Assembly: GCF_023566315.1 (NCBI RefSeq)
Contig: NZ_JAKNSU010000001.1
Reading direction: 5' to 3' (one strand)
DNA: 64,000 bases
Origin: Edwardiiplasma whartonense
Lineage (GTDB): Bacteria > Bacillota_I > Bacilli_A > Mycoplasmatales > Mycoplasmataceae
A program made the translations under genes and the position numbers. Of this stretch, positions 52,808 to 61,635 are shown one piece after another. Under the pieces are notes generated by a model, which was given only the letters and a program-made list of their open reading frames with translations, was not told the origin of the DNA and made no database searches. Position 1 is the stretch's first letter; each line of letters opens with the position of its first letter.

Positions 52808-54073
52808 ATGAATGAAGAAAAAATTATTATGCATTTAGATATGGATGCTTTTTTTGCATCTTGTCTTCAACAAAAATACCCAAATCTCGCTCATAAACCC
52901 ATTGTAGTGGCTTATAATGACCGAAAATCAATCGTAGTTACTTCAAGTTATGAAGCTCGGAAATTGGGGGTAAAAACAGCGATGCCCTTGTATCTGGCTA
53001 AAAAAGTTAGTCATCACCAAATCATTCGAGTTGATCCTGAATATGATTTATTTTCTGATTATAGCCACCAGGTGTTTGCTTTCATTAAAGAAGAATTTAC
53101 TCCTTTAGTGGAGATTGCTTCAATTGATGAATGTTATTTAGACGTCACCCAACAGTGAAAAAAATATGGCACACCAAGAAAAATGGCAATTGCGATTAAA
53201 ACTGCAATTAAAAGACAGCTTGGACTATCTTGTTCGATTGGGATTAGTAACACTAAGTTCTTAGCAAAAATGATTGGTAAAGAATTTAAACCAAATGGCA
53301 TTGGTACTCTTAATCCTTTGACCCTATCAACTACCTTGTGGTTGAAACCAATTAACCAAATGTATGGTATTGGTCCATCCCTGGTTAAACAAATGCAAAA
53401 GCTTGGTATTCATAAAATTAAAGATTTAGTTTTTAGTGATGACCAGTTTTTGAATGCTCATTTTGGTAAATATAGTTTAGAGCTTAAAAAACGAGCGTTG
53501 GGAAGAAGTTCTAATCAAGTTCTAATCAAACATCCAGATTATAAAAACATCAGTAACGATTTGACTTTATCAAAAATTATTTATGAAGAGGAAGAGTTTT
53601 TAGATATTCTTCACCAAATTACCCTTCATGTTGCCAAAAGAGCTCAAAAAGAAAAAATGGTAAGTAAAACTGTTGGTTTAAGTGTTCACTATTATTGAAA
53701 AAACAAGAATCGTGAAAACTTTGATAAGGCAAAACACCATTCTCGCAAAAGCCGCCAAACTCAAATTGATCACTACACTAATGATGCTGAAGAGATTTAT
53801 GCTCATTTAGTGCAAATCGCTTTAGAAACAATCGATTTTCAAAAAGGAGTTTATTTGGTTAGTGTTAGTTTAAAAGATACGATAAATATAAACAAAGTTC
53901 CTTATCAACACCAGATTACTCAAACAAGCAACTTGCAGTTTAACCAACTGTTAAGCAATTCTGGGCTTAAAAGAGCGAAAGACATTCAAGCTGGACAAGG
54001 AAAACTTCGTGAACAAACAAAATATATTCAACGCGAAAATATCCATTTTAATAAACATCAAAAAACAACATAA
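52808..54073 (+). CDS. dinB: Y-family DNA polymerase IV
   Basis: A 421-residue translesion polymerase. Seen: IIMHLDMDAFFASC at residues 6-19 (first metal site), VVTSSYEARKLGVKTAMPLYLAKK, SIDECYLDVT (second metal site, Asp-Glu), CSIGISNTKFLAKMIGKEFKPNG, GIGPSLVKQMQKLGI (helix-hairpin-helix) and the little-finger domain. A basic C-terminal tail ends in the terminator. There is no clear beta-clamp box. It is the last gene of the cluster from 49002, and its stop is in the hairpin shared with the convergent lipoprotein gene. Confidence 0.94.
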
Positions 54074-54107
54074 CCTTGATAAGAATAATCAAGGTTATGT
54101 TGTTTTT
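54061..54107. terminator. Bidirectional terminator shared by dinB and the minus-strand lipoprotein
   Basis: 20-bp stem with loop AAGAATA (54081-54087). The left arm contains the dinB stop; the right arm ends at the stop codon of the minus gene. Confidence 0.9.
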
Positions 54108-54795
54108 AAATTAATCTGGCAGTTTGCAGTCTTGTTAGTAAATCATTTTCTTTGGCTAACTTTTCACTTTTAATTGTAGCCACATTGTCTTCTAATCAAG
54201 TGATTTTATCTCTTCAAATCACTTCATTTTCTACATTCATTTTATAAATGTTCTTTGCATAAGTAAGTTGTTTTTGAGCTTGGTTAAGTTTATCTTTTGC
54301 TATTTCAAAAAGATTTTTAATTTGTTGATAACCTTCGCTATTTTCATCGATTTGATTTAGGATTTTTTCAACTGCTTTGTATTCGGCTTCTACCCCGTCA
54401 AAAACAACTTGAACTTTACTTATTGTTTGACTATCTTTTAACAAAGCTTTTTCAAAACTAGACAATCCTGCAATTGTGGTTGTTAATTCCTTATTATTAG
54501 AATCTAAACTTTGATTAATTTGATCCATTTCGATTTTCAACTCTTTAATGATTGGATTTAAAGAATCATCTGCTGGAATAAAAAGAGCAACTTCACTACC
54601 ATCATAATAAAAGAGGATAACAGTAATTGAATTATCATCATTAATTGTTATTTTTTCATTCAAGAGAATTTTTGTTTCATCAGGATCTGGAGTGGGGTTA
54701 AGGTTTTCTTGCTGATTGTTTGTACAGGCAACAACACTCGTAGTGGCAGTTGTAAATAAACCAACTGCTCCCAAAATTGTTATTAATTTTCGCAT
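54106..54795 (-). CDS. Lipoprotein with coiled-coil body
   Basis: A 229-residue secreted protein starting MRKLITILGAVGLFTTATTSVVAC, a signal peptide with lipobox VVAC (lipidated Cys24). A short Asn/Pro/Asp linker, a small beta part (ITINDDNSITVILFYYDGSEVALFIP) and a long helical coiled coil of about 140 residues follow. Two TGA codons near the end are Trp. The leader is typical of Entomoplasmatales lipoproteins. It is likely a surface protein; no domain is recognised. Confidence 0.85.
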
Positions 54796-54823
54796 GTCAT
54801 TTTCCTTTTCTGAGAATATCGTA

Positions 54824-54853
54824 TTTATAACATTGTATACAAATAAAAAACAA
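54824..54853 (-). promoter_or_regulatory. Candidate promoter of the minus-strand lipoprotein
   Basis: On the minus strand TTGTTT (54853-54848) and TATAAA (54829-54824) lie 18 bases apart, 28 bases before the ATG. Confidence 0.45.
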
Positions 54854-54880
54854 TAAAAATGAAATAGTTTAAAAACGATT

Positions 54881-55516
54881 TTATTTATCCTGTTCTTGAA
54901 GGAGTTTTGCTATTAATTCATCACCTTTAATAAAGAGATCATTTGTTTTCATTGTTCGAGGATTGTTAACTAAAAAATAGTCGATCTGGTGGTGAAGATT
55001 ATATTCATTTTGAATTTTAATCACCGAATTAAGTTCTTTCAATGAGCGATTTCTTTCTTGACTAATAGTTTTTTTTCATCGATTTTTTGATCATTTACTC
55101 ATCATTTTTGGATTAGCTAAATAAAGGTAACTATCGATTCCAGTTAGATTAGCTGATGGCAGAACTGCCCCTTCAATTAACAAGTTAACTTTTTCTGATT
55201 TCAAAACAAGAATAATTTCATCAGTCATGATTTTTAAGTATTTTCAAATAATTGAAGAAATGAGGTGATTTTTCTTTTTATCTAAAAAAATGTAGTTAGC
55301 TAATTTTTGAAAATCAAAGTTTTGATTCTCATCAAAAAGATCAACAATTTGTTGATCTTTCAAATTAAGTAACTCAGTTTTTAAGGCTTGATTTTCTATA
55401 ATCACATTATGAGCTAATTCATCTAAGCTTAAATAAACAAAGTGATATTTTTTAGCTAAATATTTTGCTAAAGTAGTTTTTCCTGAACCAATATTGCCAT
55501 AAATACCAATAATCAT
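54881..55516 (-). CDS. coaE: Dephospho-CoA kinase
   Basis: A 211-residue kinase for the last step of coenzyme A synthesis. Seen: MIIGIYGNIGSGKTTLAKYL with the P-loop at residues 7-15, LSLDELAHNVI (the DxxxH-type substrate element), FDFQKLANYIF, LLIEGAVLPSANL and a NRSLKELNS-like lid part. The C-terminal half is divergent, and the canonical R-Q..R lid is only partly visible. One TGA is Trp. It starts 4 bases after the upstream small gene and so is co-transcribed with it. Confidence 0.8.
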
Positions 55517-55520
55517 AGTT

Positions 55521-55811
55521 TTAGTTCAATCCCTTACTAATTAATTTCATTTGCTTTTCAACAGAAATTTTGGTGCAAGTGATTAAAACATTTTCATCTT
55601 TTGAAAAGACGAAAAACATGTCTTTAGATTTACCCACCCCCACATAATAATAATGATTATCTTCAAAACCATGGGTTGAAAGGTTGACCAATCGACGTAC
55701 TTCTTCGCGCACTTCTCAATCGGTCTTATCTTTCATCTTCAAACGTTCTTTCACTCGTTGAAGTCCGTGATCACTATATTCAAAATTGCTCGCTTGTTGA
55801 TAATAAGACAT
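55521..55811 (-). CDS. Small protein, possibly DUF4258/RelE-like fold
   Basis: A 96-residue protein: FEYSDHGLQRVKERLKMKDKTDWEV, then NHYYYVGVGKSKDMFFVFSKDENVLITCTKI. The early YSDHGLQRVKER and the beta-rich end recall DUF4258/RelE-like small proteins, but this is by eye only. The frame is open upstream to 55937, but ATG 55811 with AAAGGAGCTGG in front is the likely start. It is directly upstream of coaE. No antitoxin gene is visible beside it, so I do not call it a toxin. Confidence 0.6.
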
Positions 55812-55837
55812 CGCTGCCAGCTCCTTTACAACAATAA

Positions 55838-55872
55838 AAAAATGATAAAAAACAGTTGTTTTTATCATTTTA
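55838..55872 (-). terminator. Terminator after the 489-residue membrane gene
   Basis: Stem of about 13 bp (AAAATGATAAAAA type arms) followed on the minus strand by seven Ts. Confidence 0.75.
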
Positions 55873-55875
55873 ACA

Positions 55876-57345
55876 CTAATTATTATCGTTTTTATCAGAC
55901 GAATCTTTTTTGGATTTATGTTTGAAAAGACTCTCAACTCATAAACGGAATTTTGATTTATTCTTAATTATTACTTCATCATTGTCAAAAAGTGATTCAT
56001 CATAAGTATAAGACTGTCCCTGCATCGTAGCAACGATTGCTTGTTGGTATTCAGCATTAGCTTTAACCATTTTATTACGGTCAGGACGAGGATTAACAAT
56101 CAAGGTAAAGAGACACATTATTAAGGTAATTCCTAAAAAGGCAAGGGAGATATCGATAAAAATAGTAACCCATCTTACTGGATACACCCTCATTATTCCT
56201 TCTCACCAAGTATTAAAAGTTGTTTCATTATAATTGTCAAAACTATTGCTATAGAAGTTTTTTCAACCTTGTTTTAAACTATCAGGTGAAGCAAAACGAT
56301 AAATTTGAATAATTGATAGAGCAAAGAAAAGAATAGTAAAGAATAAAGCAAAATAAGAGATACGGTACTTTTCTCGGTTAGATTTTGGTCGAGCAAAACA
56401 AGCATAACCAAGATAAATTGCTGGAATCGCATAGAAGACGAAGGTAATAATGCTTAAAAATCCACCAGATCCCATTGCTGCTAAATTATATTTGTTAGTG
56501 ACATCACTCAAAACATGTCATTTACTTTCAGTGTTTGTTCCGATGATGGTTCAATCCAACATTGGATTAACACCATTATTGGCAATTTTATCAACTGAAC
56601 CATTTAACGTAAAGCTAACACTAATTGCATAAGCATTGGCTGCAATCAAAACAATTGCAGAAATGATTCCAATCACTCCCAATATCATCTTAAAAATCGG
56701 CATTCATTTTGGTTTGGTACTGTAAGGATAGAAACGTGGATCAACTGCTGGTGATGAAGGCATATCAGCTAAACCTTGTTGTAAAGGATTAAAGAAATTA
56801 TTCTGATGAGATTGGTGGTTGGATTCTTGGTTTCTTTGAACATTTTCATCAAAATTACCAGCACCCACTTCTGGTTCAACAGTTTGTTTTTTTTCAGCTT
56901 CTTTTGCTGTTTTAATTTTTGCTTGTTCTTGTTCATCAAACTTATTAATCGTTGCAGAAGACAACTTCGCACTAGTTAAAATATCTTCTTGATGAATACG
57001 TTGGTGGGGATCAATTTGACTTTGTTTAAAATCATATTTCTTAGCAATGTAGGCAATCAAATCGGTATAGTCTTTGTACATCGCATCAACATCGCGATTA
57101 TCTAAACGTTGAAACCTATGTTTTTGATCAGTTAAAAGAACAACAGCTTTTCCAAAAATAACCGCTCATTCTTGGTCTTCAAATGAAGTTTGGTGTTCTT
57201 TTTCTAAAGTAACTAAATCATTAATTAAACCGATTACTTGCTTTTGAAACTTCTCATCTTTAAGTACTCAGTACTTTAACTTTTCATCCTTAAGTAGGAC
57301 GGTTAAGAGTTCAATGACACTTTGATATACTTTTTGTGAGTCCAT
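55876..57345 (-). CDS. Membrane protein with cytoplasmic N-terminal domain, downstream of holA
   Basis: A 489-residue protein once TGA is read as Trp. The first 205 residues are soluble and charged, with a Gln/Asn/Glu-rich linker (KEAEKKQTVEPEVGAGNF). Then come about four membrane helices (IFKMILGVIGIISAIVLIAANAYA; GSGGFLSIITFVFYAIPAIYLGY; ISYFALFFTILFFALSIIQ; VTIFIDISLAFLGITLIMCLFTLIV) and a basic/acidic tail. I do not recognise it. Its ATG overlaps the holA stop (TAATG), so translation is coupled. Function unknown. Confidence 0.75.
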
Positions 57346-58313
57346 TAATTTTCTCTTTCTATAACTTTAATTAACTCTAGTTTGGCAATAATTGTTGGGT
57401 CAATGCTCCCTTGAACTAATAAACTATTTAAGTCGTAAAGCACTAATATTTTATCATTTAATGTATCAATATCTAAGTGTTTATACTTCTTAAAAGTCAT
57501 TTTTATTCGATAAGGATGGGCATTTAAAAGTGTGGCAATTGTTTGAGAACTTTTTTGTCGCTGTTTAAGTAAAAAACAGTCTCGCGTAAAAACTAGTTCA
57601 CTTGCTAATAAATAAATCAAACTCACACAATCATTGTTGAGTTCAAAATAATCACGAAGTTGAACAATAAATGCTTTAGTCTGGTTATTGATAAATGCTT
57701 CAGCAAGGTTGAATATATTTACCTCGCGATATTTACTGATATTCTGATCGATTGTATTTTGATCAATTATTGGTGTTGACAAAGCTGAGAGTTTTTCAAT
57801 TTCATGATTAATTGCCACCAAATCATTGGGAATGATGGTTAAAAAATATTTTATGTGTTGTTCAGTGATTTTTTTCTTTTTAGCTTGCAGACGTTGGTTA
57901 ACATAAGCTTGCAAATGAGCACTATCAAGTAAAGGTACTTCAATAACTCGACACTCATTGGCAAATTTTTGGGCAATTTTAGTTTTGGTTGAAATCTCAT
58001 CAGTTTGGACACTAAAAATAATAGTTGTTTGGTCATTTTTACTTGCTAAAATCTTTAGCATAAGTTCCTTTTGACTCTTATTTGGATACTTTTTTTCATC
58101 CAAAGTCTGGTTAGTCAAAAATAAACAATCATTAATAATAATAGTTTTATGTTGAGCAAACAAAGCAACAGTATTCACATTTTCATAAATTCTATTCAAA
58201 TTATCATCAATTCATGAGTAAACTTGAACTTCTGATTCCAAAGTATGCTTCTTAATAATTTTTTCAACTTGGTTTTTTAATAAAAAGTGATCGGCGCTAT
58301 AAACTAAATACAT
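57345..58313 (-). CDS. holA: DNA polymerase III subunit delta
   Basis: A 322-residue clamp-loader subunit. Seen: MYLVYSADHFLLKNQVEKII at the start (the ..G.e.fLi.e.ikki pattern), TVALFAQHKTIIINDCLF, LLDSAHLQAYVNQRLQAKKKKIT, VAINHEIEKLSAL (the NEIeKL signature) and IFNLAEAFINNQTKAFIVQL. Low similarity is normal for HolA. It opens the beta clamp during loading. ATG 58313 follows GGGGAAGG. It is the first gene of a two-gene unit with the membrane protein. Confidence 0.85.
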
Positions 58314-58387
58314 ATCCTTCCCCTTTAATGGTTCTTCATTATATATGACAACTACTCTTAATCTTCACAAATCAACAATAAAAAATA

Positions 58388-58420
58388 ATTAAAACTGGTT
58401 TTTGTTAGACCAGTTTTAAT
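58388..58420 (-). terminator. Terminator after the peroxiredoxin gene
   Basis: 12-bp stem ATTAAAACTGGT/ACCAGTTTTAAT, 9-base loop, T-rich tail on the minus strand. Confidence 0.85.
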
Positions 58421-58423
58421 GTT

Positions 58424-58831
58424 TTATTTAGCTAATTTTTGAAGCAATTCCTCAATATGTTTGGTTGGTTCTACATTACGCATCTCAACTAAGATTTTTC
58501 CGTCTGAATCAACTACAAATGTACTACGAATAATTCCGCTCTGTTTTTCACCAATCACTTTAAATTGATTGGTAATTTCTCTAGTTAAGTCAGAAATCAA
58601 AGGATAAGCTAAATCTTTTTCGCAAGAAAAGTCGTCATTAGCTTTTTCATCATCATTACTGATTCCCACAACGTTATATCCCAAATCTTGGAATTCTTTT
58701 AAATGTTTGTTATAAGCAGCTACTTCCAAAGAGCAACCACTAGTTCCTGCTTTTGGATAAAAGAAAATAATTAAACCTTTACTTCCACTCAACTTTTTCA
58801 CATCTAAACTTTTTAAGACCCTATTTTCCAC
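58424..58831 (-). CDS. bcp: Peroxiredoxin, BCP/PrxQ type, short N terminus
   Basis: A 135-residue thiol peroxidase. Seen: GLIIFFYPKAGTSGCSLEVAAYN with the peroxidatic Cys in SGCS, VVGISNDDEKANDDF, YPLISD and IIRSTFVVDSDGKI. The start lies in GTG codons: 58831 has AGAGGTGA five bases upstream and is preferred, while GTG 58840 is also in frame. The usual first strand (GDxAPxFxL) is missing, so the protein is about 15 residues shorter than the family. The resolving Cys five residues after the first is absent; a Cys in FSCEKD may serve. Confidence 0.88.
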   Translation of the reverse strand: MENRVLKSLDVKKLSGSKGLIIFFYPKAGTSGCSLEVAAYNKHLKEFQDLGYNVVGISNDDEKANDDFSCEKDLAYPLISDLTREITNQFKVIGEKQSGIIRSTFVVDSDGKILVEMRNVEPTKHIEELLQKLAK

Positions 58832-58939
58832 AAAAATCACCTCTTATATTCATTATAACTTGTCCTCACCTTTTTTTATTATTTTCAGGTCAATTTGAAC
58901 CTTTTTCACATTTTTTAAAACTATAAATTAAGAAAGATT

Positions 58940-58948
58940 TGATATAAT
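58940..58948 (+). promoter_or_regulatory. Extended -10 promoter of rpsT
   Basis: TGATATAAT (a TGnTATAAT extended -10) 42 bases before the rpsT ATG, with no clear -35. Confidence 0.6.
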
Positions 58949-58989
58949 AGACTTTGTAGTGTGAAAAAAGAATGTAAGGAGAGAGTTGA

Positions 58990-59235
58990 ATGGCAAATAT
59001 TAAATCGCAAAAAAAACGTGTTTTAACTAATGAAAAATCACGTTTAGCAAATAAAGCACTTAAATCTGAAGTCAGAAAAGCAATTAAAAAAGCTAGAACT
59101 GCTAAAAGCGAAGATGCCGCTAACAAACAAGAATTAGTTAGCACAGCAGTTCGCTTAATTGACAAAAGCGTTACTAAGGGGATATATAAACCAAACAAGG
59201 CGGCTAGAGAAAAATCACGCCTAATGGTTGCTTAA
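58990..59235 (+). CDS. rpsT: 30S ribosomal protein S20
   Basis: An 81-residue basic helical protein: MANIKSQKKRVLTNEKSRL, then SEVRKAIKKARTA and DKSVTKGIYKPNKAAREKSRL, the full S20 pattern, normal length. It binds 16S rRNA early in 30S assembly. AAGGAGAGAG precedes the ATG, and it has an extended -10 promoter and its own terminator. It is convergent with comEC and divergent from the peroxiredoxin gene. Confidence 0.97.
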   Translation: MANIKSQKKRVLTNEKSRLANKALKSEVRKAIKKARTAKSEDAANKQELVSTAVRLIDKSVTKGIYKPNKAAREKSRLMVA

Positions 59236-59259
59236 TATATCCTTGCAATAATTTTGATT

Positions 59260-59284
59260 AACACTCTTTATGGAGTGTTTTTTA
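59260..59284 (+). terminator. Terminator after rpsT
   Basis: 7-bp stem AACACTC/GAGTGTT followed by about seven Ts. The comEC stop codon on the other strand (59268-59270) lies in its loop. Confidence 0.8.
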
Positions 59285-61334
59285 TTTTAATAAAGAAATT
59301 GAACTTACCCCCAGTAACTTTATAAGGAATTGATAATTGTTCTAATTTACTGATTGTTTCATCATTAGGAAATTGTCTTAATCCTTGTTTTTCTCCAGAA
59401 ATAAACACTAATTTTGGTCGTAAATAAGTCAATCAAGGCAAAGTGGAACTAGTTTTACTACCGTGATGTCCGGCCAATAAATAATCAATGGTTTTATTTT
59501 GAATACAGGCACGAAAATTAATATCATTTAAGAGTTTAATTTCACCTTCTGTTTCTAAATCATTCATAATCAAGAAGTTTTTGTGATGGAAATTTAATAA
59601 ATAGACCAAACTATTATTATTTTCATTTTTACTTTGACTATCAAGATTAAAAAGATTAATCCGTACATCCTTGACTTGATAAAATCTCAGAGCAGTCTCT
59701 CTTTTAATCACTTTTTTAATCAAAATCTTATCAGTCATCAATGCTTCAATCTGGTTATAGTGATCTTCGTGGTAATGAGAAATGAAGATTTCATCAATTC
59801 GACGAATTCCTCAATATTGACAATAATTTTTTAAAATACTCTTGCTATGACCCGGACCCGATCCAGCATCAAACAAGGTGATGTGGTTTTTTTGTTTTAA
59901 GATTACAGTTTGACCATTACCAACATTCAAAATTTCGATTCCAGGTTGAAAATAAAGAAATTTTGCACTAAAAATAAAAACTAAACAAAGTAAAGTTGTT
60001 ATGAACAATCCGCCTTTACACCACTTCGGAGTTGAAATCGTGAGAAACAACTTTAAAAATCCAAAATAAAGAAAATATCAATAGATCTTAACGTGACCTG
60101 TAGCATAAAACCAATTAATCTTTGCAAAACAAGTTAATTCACTAGTAACTAAATGATTTAAAAAATGATAAACAATATCAATTTTTGGAATTCAAAAAGT
60201 TAATCACGTTAAGATGTTTAAAAAACCCAATAAAGGTGCAAGTAGGACGCAAAAAACCTCATTTAAATAAAAGAAACGATAACCGATTAAACTATTAACT
60301 ACACCAAAAGTTAGGTTACTAATTACAAAATTAAAAAGTAATTGTTTTCAAATTGATTGTGATGATGTGAAGCGAAAATAGATAATTACCATTACATAAT
60401 ATAAGAAAACATTACTTTGAATTAAACTATTATCTAAAGCAATTAAACAACTATAAACAATCACTCAAATACTGATTAAATTTGGTTTAATCTTTTTAAT
60501 TCTTAATCAATTGTGAACCAGACTGGTTAATGCGACTCTAGTCAAAACGAAGGGAAAATTTAGGGTAAAACCAAAACATAAAAGTAATCCATCAACAACT
60601 AACCCTGTTTTGTATTTCACGTGGACTTTCCCCTTAGCTTTTTGAATCAGTTTAGTTAAAGTTCAACTGAGAAAAAATCATGGTAAACCACCAAAGTTTA
60701 ATAAATAAGTAATGCCCAATTGGTTCGTTCTTTGAATCAGTTCAATACTAGACTGATGATTATTTAAAAGAAAAACTTGTTCAAAATCACTGTGAAAAAA
60801 TCGTTTATAAAAAAGATTTATTTTGAATAATCACCCGTTATTAGTAGAAATAACCCGGTCTGGTCGTACTTCTTGATTAACTCCCTTTTGGTGTAAATAA
60901 TTTTGAAAGTTGAATTCAAAATAATTACTTTGTTTTGATAAAGGAAGTGCTTGACCAGTAATTAAGAGTTTTTGGTGTAAATAAAATTGGTGGTCTGGGA
61001 GTAAAGATAAAGAACAATAGTATTTAATTCCATGATGATCAAGAAGTAGATAGTTATCTTTAATTGTTTGGACAATAAATTTAGTTTGTATTAAAGTTGG
61101 CGGAGTTTTAACCAATCAACTCACCACACAACGAATCAAAAACGAAATTAGTAACAACAAACTCACAATCATTGGTAAAAATTTTACTTTTCAATCAACT
61201 AAAGTGAAAAGTAGTAGAACTCCAATTCCTGGAATCAAAATTCAAGGTACCTTTAAAGAGATTAAGGCAATTAAGCCACTAAGAAGAAAATAAATCACAA
61301 AATAATCTTGAGGCTTTAAGAGAGTTTTAGTCAC
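59268..61334 (-). CDS. comEC: ComEC/Rec2-family DNA internalisation protein
   Basis: A 688-residue minus-strand frame. N-terminal helices and an OB-like part (IVQTIKDNYLLLDHHGIKYYCS..LLITGQALPL) lead to FNFQNYLHQKGVNQEV, which is typical of ComEC. A hydrophobic competence domain with about eight helices follows (residues 200-420). The C-terminal metallo-beta-lactamase domain begins GIEILNVGNGQTVIL, with the metal motif HYHEDH at about 520-525, then LLAGHHGSKTS. Family knowledge: it forms the DNA uptake channel, and the lactamase domain may degrade one strand. The usual DVGQGD reads NVGNGQ here. It starts at GTG 61334 inside the upstream gene. No comEA, comFA or pilin genes are in the window. 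Confidence 0.88.
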
Positions 61335-61603
61335 ACCACTTCCCCCTCTATTTCTAAAAACCCTTGCTCTAAATAAAGATAAAAGTTGTACTGACTTTTT
61401 TGAAAATGATGCTTAAAATCACTAGTTTGTTGTGGTTTAAAATTAATCACTTTAGGATAAAGAATCATTTGGTTTTGATACGATGTCAAGTTTAGTAGTT
61501 TTAATTGGTACGTTGATTTATTAACCAAATAAGTAGTGGTTAAAAACCCTAAACAAATGGTGAAGAAAATTAATAAAAAAGAAAAACTAAGTTGTTTTTT
61601 CAT
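61316..61603 (-). CDS. Small membrane-anchored protein upstream of comEC
   Basis: A 95-residue protein with one N-terminal helix (FSFLLIFFTICLGFLTTTYLV) and a 65-residue basic, beta-like tail, probably outside the cell. AGGAGG stands 6 bases before the ATG. One TGA near the end is read as Trp, and the frame then overlaps comEC by 19 bases. Its place suggests an accessory of ComEC, perhaps in DNA binding at the surface in place of ComEA; there is no ComEA-type helix-hairpin-helix. Inference only. Confidence 0.7.
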
Positions 61604-61635
61604 GATTAACCTCCTAAAGAGATTAAGAAGAAAAC

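Noticed and set aside
55812..55937. N-terminal extension of the small gene before coaE
   Set aside because: It runs over the terminator hairpin at 55838-55872; ATG 55811 with AAAGGAG is better.
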